A stretch of 64,000 nt of DNA, taken from contig NZ_CP046276.1 in assembly GCF_009730595.1 (NCBI RefSeq), positions 682,001 through 746,000 on the forward strand. The letters are read 5' to 3'. The position numbers were made by a program, and so were the translations under genes. The notes under the pieces are model-generated. The model was not told where the DNA came from and made no database searches. It saw nothing but the letters and a program-made list of their open reading frames with translations. Position 1 is the stretch's first letter; each line of letters begins with the position of its first letter. Source of the DNA: Spiroplasma tabanidicola. Its GTDB lineage: Bacteria > Bacillota_I > Bacilli_A > Mycoplasmatales > Mycoplasmataceae. Positions 57,902-64,000 of the stretch are shown here, piece by piece.

Positions 57902-58435
57902 CTATTTTTCATCAAAAAAATCTTTCAATTGTCATGAATATTTAACTTGATAAACTTCTCTTAAATTAGATTCACTACTGTATGAAATAACTAAATAATT
58001 TCTTTTTAAAGTGTTCGAAATAGCAATAATTGTCTTTTTTTTGATAATTGTATTATCTAAAAAATAATAGCTTTCATTTGCTTCTACAATTAGCATTGCC
58101 TTATATAATTTAGTTCCAACTATTATTAAAACAAATATAAAAACTATATAAGCTAAATAAGAACCAGTAAATAAATATGAATTTAATCCAGTAATTTCAT
58201 CTTTTTTATAAATATTTAAATACACTATTAGACCAATCATAAGACCTAAAATTATAGGAAAAACACAATATGTAATTGCATAAAATCAATATAATATTTT
58301 TTTACTATAATAAACTCTTTTGTTTTCTAGTTTTTTTAATGCTTTCATTTTTAAGTTTATTCATACTACAGATCCAAAAAATAATAAACTTACTAATGTT
58401 ATAAAAATGATACCTATTAGCATTTTATTTGCCAT
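57902..58435 (-). CDS. Hypothetical membrane protein
   Basis: 177 aa from ATG 58435 after AAGGAG. Four hydrophobic segments: MLIGIIFITLVSLLFFGSVV, FYAITYCVFPIILGLMIGLI, YLFTGSYLAYIVFIFVLIIV, then a soluble C-terminal domain of about 75 residues (VEANESYYFLDNTIIKKKTI, SYSSESNLREVYQVKYSW) with a PH-like strand pattern. It overlaps the end of the gene at 58425-58991 by 11 bp, and the two share the topology of membrane anchor plus beta-rich cytosolic domain. Confidence 0.75.
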
Positions 58436-58991
58436 TTTCTTGCTCCTTTATTAATTCATTAAAACTTAAAACTAAATTTACATCTTCTAAATCGAATAAA
58501 TATCGCTTATTTGCAAGAACTAATTCAATCCCTTTTATTCAATCTCCAATATAAAAAGTATAACAAATTAATGAAACTATATTTTTTAATTCAACTTTTA
58601 AATATTTTTGTTTAAACTCAATAACTAAATGTTTATTAGTTAAAAACAAGTTTGCAAATTCAGATGTTAGTTTATTATCATTATAATAATACTTATAATC
58701 ACTTATTCTTAGTTTATTATCGGCTTTTTCTTTTTTTCTTTTTCGATAATATATTTTAATTGCATTTTGATTAAAATAACAAACTTCAGTATCTGGTAAT
58801 TTATAGTTTATATTTACTTTTTCTAGTTTAAAATCTTTTTGTTTTTCTTGAAATTTTTTTAAATACTCATTATTAATTGTTTTATAACCTTTTATTCTAA
58901 TTGAATAAAATAATGCTAAAAGACCACTTACTAATAAAGCACAAAGTCAAATAGATATAAAAATTATTAAAACATAATCTCGATTTTGCAT
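58425..58991 (-). CDS. Hypothetical membrane-anchored protein
   Basis: 188 aa. One N-terminal membrane segment (YVLIIFISIWLCALLVSGLL) and a cytosolic beta-rich domain (FKLEKVNINYKLPDTEVCYF, LVIEFKQKYLKVELKNIVSL, GIELVLANKRYLFDLEDVNL) resembling a small PH-like fold. No family recognised. Its stop lies 11 bp inside the next gene, so the two are coupled and may form a complex; that is inference. Confidence 0.75.
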
Positions 58992-59044
58992 ATTTTACCT
59001 TTTATCTAAAAATGATTTTATCATTATAAATAAGAATTAATGGT

Positions 59045-59080
59045 AAAAAAATACAAGTAATTTATCTCCTTGTATTTTTT
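59045..59080 (-). terminator. Terminator of the oxidoreductase gene
   Basis: AAAAAATACAAG/CTTGTATTTTTT (59046-59057 with 59069-59080); overlaps the stop codon. Confidence 0.75.
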
Positions 59081-59660
59081 ATCCGCTTACCTTTGTAGAT
59101 ACTTTTTCTAAAAATTTAATTCTATCTTCAATTGAAGAATTTGATAAATGATCATATAAAATAACTTCTGTATTAAATAATCCAAATCTGTCTAAGATGG
59201 TTTTTTTCATTTTATCATATTCTGCTTTTGCAATTGATTTTCCTAATGATCATTCTCTACTTAAACTTGTTTGTATTATATATGTTTTATCAATATCAAT
59301 AACAGATTTCCATTCGAATGGTTTATCTTCATTATTAATAATAGTCCCAACAAATACCCTATCAAAAAAACCCTTTAAAATTGCTGGAAAATCTATAAAA
59401 TACAAGGGATAGATTACAATTAATTTATCCGTTTCGTCTCTAAGAGTTAAGATTTTGTCTTTATATGGACTTTTTTCAAATGTTCCAAAACCAAATGACT
59501 CTATTTCTTCTTGAGTTATTACTGGATCAAATTTTTCAGCATATAAATCCCATAATTCATAATCCTTATTATTTGCTTTTAAATTTTTAATAATAACATT
59601 AGCTATTTCATGATTGAAACTCTTTTTATTAGGATTTGCTAATACTATTACTGTTTTCAT
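59079..59660 (-). CDS. NAD(P)H-dependent FMN oxidoreductase (flavodoxin-fold)
   Basis: 193 aa. Start ATG 59660 with AAAGGAG about 10 bp upstream; the ATG at 59669 is too close to it. The N-terminus VIVLANPNKKSFNHEIANVI matches the phosphate-binding first loop of the flavodoxin-like NAD(P)H dehydrogenase (quinone)/AcpD family, followed by IVIYPLYFIDFPAILKGFFD, the FMN-binding segment with PxxxKGxxDR. It would reduce quinones or azo/nitro compounds with NAD(P)H. Monocistronic, bordered by terminators on both sides. Confidence 0.9.
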
Positions 59661-59747
59661 AATTTTCATCTCCTTTAAAGTTCTATAAAATAGTTATTCT
59701 TTTATTGATTATAGCAAGATATAGGAAATATATACACTATAATAAAA

Positions 59748-59781
59748 AACTCTGTAAATAGTAGATTCTATTTACAGAGTT
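59748..59781 (-). terminator. Strong terminator after surface protein gene
   Basis: AACTCTGTAAATAG/CTATTTACAGAGTT (59748-59761 with 59768-59781), 14-bp perfect stem with A and T runs. Confidence 0.9.
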
Positions 59782-59783
59782 TT

Positions 59784-62700
59784 TTATTTTTTCTTGTTAT
59801 TTTTTGTAGCACTTCTTTGTATATTTGTTTTATTTACATAAGTTTTAGTTTTTATTTCACGTTTTGTTTGTTCTTTATGTGTTGATCAATAATTCACAGC
59901 TGGTGAAGCATCTTCTAAATCTTTTTGACCAGATCAAACATATTTTTTTTGATAATTTTTTTCATTCATTTTACTCACACTACTTTTTAAGTCTTTTTTA
60001 AATACACCACTTCTTGAAAAACCATCATCAAAATATGATTTAGCAGACATATGATTTTTACTTTTTGGATTTTTATTAACATTTTTAGAAGTTAAAATAT
60101 TATACACACTTGTTGAAGAAGAAACTTTTCTTCTTGATTTTGTTACTCCATATTTTATAAATAAGAATCAACTTAATCAAATAATTAATCCTAAAGCTAA
60201 TAATGCCCCAAATATTGCTAGTAATAATATTGCTCAAAATGGCAACGCTGGAGCTGGAGGTAAAATAGTTACACTAAATGTATCTGTTTTAACTTCATTT
60301 TTAATATTAGTTCCTTTGACATTCACTTGATATGTATTTTCATTTTCGATATATTTTATTGCTTCTAAAATAATTTTTCCTTCTTCAATGTTAGCTTTTA
60401 AATAACTCTCATTACTTGAAATAATTGTTACTTCTTCAAATACAACATAATTTTTTAATTCTATAATTTGTTTTTTATTTTGTTTGATTTTAATATCAGA
60501 AATATCTATATCTCCAAAATCTAAACTCTCTTTATAAACAGATAAATTGATAGTTAAACTTTGTTTTGCATTACTTGCACTTATTGTAAATGAAGTATTT
60601 CCAGCTGTTTTTGAAACAACTTTTACATTTTTATTTTCTAAACTCACAGTCGCAATGTTTAGATCATTTGATACAACACTAACATCTTCTAAATCATCAA
60701 AGTTATTTATTTGATAAATTCCTGAATAACCATTTTCAATCATTTTATCAGGATCAAAATTATCTAATCATTTACCATCGATTACATATTTTCTATTAGC
60801 AAAATTTGTTAAAGTATATTCAAATTCTCTTGAGTTAGATGAATTTTTTTGCGATACTTTAACTTTTACATTAGCACTTTTTTGGTGATCATTTCATGTA
60901 ATATTTGTAATTTCAAAATCTAATTTATCTAAGTCAGGATAATCTTTTAAAATATTTTTTATTCAATTGATTATATCTTCGTTTATATCTCCTAAACTTA
61001 ATTTTTGATTTACATCACTATTTTCTTTTAAGATTTTTTCTACTTCTTCTAAATCAATTGTTGAAGATTTTATAATATTTTTAAAATCAATTTTAATTTT
61101 TCCTACTAATTGATTAATCTGATCTTCGGTTAAATAACTTTTAGCTTTTGAATTAGGAATAACATCTACATCTGAAATTAAATGATTTTGATTTGAAATT
61201 TCTCAAGTAAAGATTTTTGATTCATCAATTTGTAAATATTGATCTTCTTTTAAAATTTGACTATTTATATTTTTTATAAGATTTTTTAAATCATCACCTA
61301 CATAGTTTTTCGCTTCTATACTTTCTTTGTATTCAAAAATGTAATTACTTGTTCAATTTAAATTGCTATGTGTTGAAAAATATAATTTAGGTCCAATTTG
61401 TTCTCCATTTGTATAGATAAATTTTGCATCAGTATCTTGACCTAAAGTATATTCTTTTCCTTTTAATCAATTATTTATTTTAGACTCTGTCATAAAATAT
61501 CTATTTGAATTATCTAAAATTTTTGTAACATTTATTAAATTTGGTAGGTCTTCTTCATGTAAAGAGCTTTTAATATTTTCAAATCCATTAGTTAATGAAA
61601 TTTTTTTATAAATATTTTGATATGTCTGATATCTTAATTTATTTTTTTTACTTATCTCACTAGTTTGATAATAATTTTTAATTAATTCATTATCTAAATC
61701 CACTTTAAGATTTTTTAAAAATGAGAAATCTAAATTTTTTCTTATTTCAACATTATCTATACCATCTATATTAAAAAAAGAAGTTAAATAATTATCATCA
61801 TTTAATTTATATATGTATTCATTATTATTTTTATTAGTATTAAAAGAATAATTAGAAATTTTATTTCCGTTATCAAAGTTATTGTTTGTCAAAAATCAAT
61901 TAATTAAGTCTTCATTTGAATTTTTAGTTACTGTGTATAATCCATCATTTGAATTATTTGAATTTGCATCATTTTTTAAAACATAATTAATCGATACTTC
62001 TGTATTTTTTTCATATATACCTATAGATTGAATTTTTTCATTATTAGCAGAAATACTTATTTTTTTTATGTTATTTGAGCTTTTATCGACATTAAAAAAA
62101 TAATTTGCTTTTTCCGTTTTATTTCTAGCCACATCATAGTTTGAAAGATCTTTTAATTTATCTAAACTGTAAATAAAATCACTTGATGCAACATTTAATG
62201 TGTTATTACTAGGTAGTAATCATAATTTTTTATTATTATTACCAACTATTATCCCATCTGCACTACTTTCATTTAAATAGTAATGAATAACACCATCAAA
62301 ATCTTCTCAAACTAAAACATAATCTTTTGTATTCGCTTGTTTTACACAATAAATACTTTTAACGCTTGAAGCATTAATTATTTTAGGCAAATTGACAGGT
62401 TCAGGATTTAATAATCTTTTATTAAAAGTTTCAAAATCTGGAACGTTAAACTTATATATATATTTTCCGTTATATTGCAAGAAAACTTTATTATAAGCAT
62501 CAAATAAATAGTTTGCATTGTTAGCAAATATTTTATCTAATTCTTTAAAATCCAATAATTTAGAATAATTTAAAGTCATTATTTCATTCCCATTTGAAAT
62601 GTCTTTATAAATTTCATTTAGTAATTTTTTAACATTTAGTCTGATAAATGATTTGTCGGTTCAAGCATATATTTCATCTTTATATAGGTAAACATTTTTT

Positions 62701-63053
62701 ATTACTTCTTTAATATTTTCTTTTTCAAAATCTATAATATTGTAAGTTTCTCAAATATTACTAAATTCATTATATAAAATAATAGAAATTTTACTTGAAA
62801 AAGTATATTGTTCGCCAAAAAAAATAACATTTTGTTTTTGGTTTGTTGTGTCATTATAAAAAGTTGTAGGTAAAAAATAACTTAATTTATTTTTTTTAAT
62901 ATTATATTTATACGAAATATCATAATCTTTTTGAATATAATTTTGGATAAAATTTTCTTTTAAAAAATTTTTTTTCTCATAAAATGATTGAAAATTAAAC
63001 GCAGTAAATATTGTACAAATTACAACAATTAATACAGTTAAATACTTTTTCAT
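59784..63053 (-). CDS. Large membrane-anchored surface protein with Ig-like segment
   Basis: 1089 aa with TGA as Trp. ATG 63053 has GGAG 10 bp upstream. N-terminal signal/anchor LTVLIVVICTIFTAFNFQSF without lipobox, then a very long Asn/Lys/Ser-rich extracellular part. Around 785-845 the sequence DVSVVSNDLNIATVSLENKN followed by VKVVSKTAGNTSFTISASNA has the look of a bacterial Ig-like (Big_2) domain. A C-terminal membrane helix (FWAILLLAIFGALLALGLII, about 939-965) precedes a basic cytoplasmic tail of ~125 residues. Anchored at both ends, it is probably an adhesin or other surface structure. The gene next upstream has a similar plan, so the two are likely partners. Confidence 0.8.
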
Positions 63054-63080
63054 TTTCAAACATCTCCTTTTAAAATTAAA

Positions 63081-64000
63081 TTATTTTCTTTTTTTTCTTA
63101 TTACAAAAAATCATATTGATAGAGAAACTGTTAATAGCATAAGAACCGATAAAGAAGATACTAAAGGAACTAATCATTTATTATTTTCAATTTTTCCTGA
63201 TAATCCTAAAATTCTAACTTTAACCTTATAAAAGTTTCCATTTTCTAATATATTATTACCAGAATCATGAACAGGGTTATTAAATAATCTATCATAAACA
63301 TAAACTTCTACTATTGTATCTAATGGTTTTAATTTATTTTTAATTTGTTCTTCACTAACTGCAAAACCTATTCCAAGAGCTAATCTTCTATCACTATTTA
63401 ATATTCATTCTATATTCATTGCACTTGAATCAATAGAAAAACCTTTTCCATTGAATTGCATACTTTCTATTTTATTTAATTGAGACTTTATGTCTAATTG
63501 TCCTTCTTTATTTTCACTATTTTTATAATCATTTCTATCTTTAAGCACTTTTTCCTTATAAGAAACTGTAATAGGTGGTAATTTTATATATAAATTATTT
63601 TTATAATCGATCAGTGTGTTATTTTTTTCTTCTTCGGTAGCTTCTCCTAGTTTTAAAAGATTATAATAATCATTATTTTTTCCAATTTTTATAAAAATGT
63701 TATCTAATTTAGATTTATATCTATTTGTTAATTGATCAAATCTGGTATTATTTTCTTTGTTGAATCCTCAATCAAGTAAGTTTGGGTAGTTTTCTTTTCC
63801 CCCAATTCAATCATTAATTTCTCACAAAGTTTGTTGCTTTTGGAAAACACCTTTATATTCATTAGATAAATTAAAACAACTACTTAAATTATCTTCAATT
63901 TCATTATATATATGACCAACAATATCATTTACTTTATCATATGTATCTAATACAAAATTATTTTTTGTATATTTATTAAAAAAATATCTAGCAACTTCAA
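63081..64000 (-). CDS. Surface protein with C-terminal membrane anchor (partial)
   Basis: The last 306 codons are in the window; the 5' end lies beyond the right edge. The visible part is extracellular and hydrophilic (DTYDKVNDIVGHIYNEIEDN, RLALGIGFAVSEEQIKNKLK, VEVYVYDRLFNNPVHDSGNN), followed by a C-terminal membrane helix (LVPLVSSLSVLMLLTVSLSI, WFFVI) and RKKRK. It ends 27 bp before the start of the large surface protein gene, so both belong to one operon. Confidence 0.8.

Overview
The window is a very AT-rich mollicute chromosome segment that reads TGA as tryptophan: cas9, valS, the P-type ATPase and most other long genes stay open only with TGA = Trp. Gene content (beta-glucoside PTS operons with RpiR regulators, a valS T-box, lipoproteins starting MKK..., an ATPase of the P2A type) fits the Entomoplasmataceae/Spiroplasmataceae (Mesoplasma, Entomoplasma or Spiroplasma). 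This placement is inference; no rRNA gene is present to confirm it.

Layout. 1-7.7 kb: a complete type II-A CRISPR-Cas locus on the minus strand, in the order cas9 - tracrRNA - cas1 - cas2 - csn2 - array. The array has at least 33 identical 36-bp repeats with 30-bp spacers and runs off the left edge. 7.9-9.4 kb: a decayed DUF2828 (TROVE/vWA-like) gene. 9.5-14 kb: a TauE/SafE-type exporter (+), then a PTS EIIBC / 6-phospho-beta-glucosidase pair (-) with a divergent RpiR-type regulator cut down to its DNA-binding domain; an IS1202-like element with a 31-bp target duplication sits at the 3' end of that regulator. 16-18.4 kb: a lipoprotein gene and a decayed AT-rich stretch. 18.4-21.2 kb: a SIR2-HerA type defence pair, HerA intact and SIR2 carrying three homopolymer frameshifts. 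21.4-26.8 kb: two degenerate IS3-family copies in the same orientation flanking two tandem paralogous lipoproteins. 27.1-29.4 kb: a stand-alone 770-aa ABC/SMC-like ATPase of defence-island type.

30-35.9 kb: a second beta-glucoside operon (EIIABC with an unusual helical C-terminal extension, and a GH1 enzyme) bracketed by two RpiR regulators. 36-42 kb: mostly non-coding and decaying DNA with one large lipoprotein gene, a broken IS3 end, and remnants of a Fic/Doc protein and an Abi/HEPN-like protein. 42-64 kb: core genome, almost all on the minus strand: a lipoprotein, valS with a T-box leader, a run of hypothetical membrane proteins, a P2A-type cation ATPase, an aldo/keto reductase, a lipoprotein, two HAD phosphatases, the GTPase gene engB, small membrane proteins, an FMN-type oxidoreductase, and two large membrane-anchored surface proteins (the second cut by the window end).

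Taken together, the left 42 kb is an accessory region dominated by defence (CRISPR-Cas9, SIR2-HerA, the ABC ATPase, decayed Fic and Abi genes), insertion sequences and sugar-uptake operons; the right 22 kb is ordinary conserved chromosome. The Cas locus looks intact and probably active. Most other accessory genes show erosion. Four homopolymer tracts of exactly 16 nt occur in the eroded part, one of them inside SIR2.
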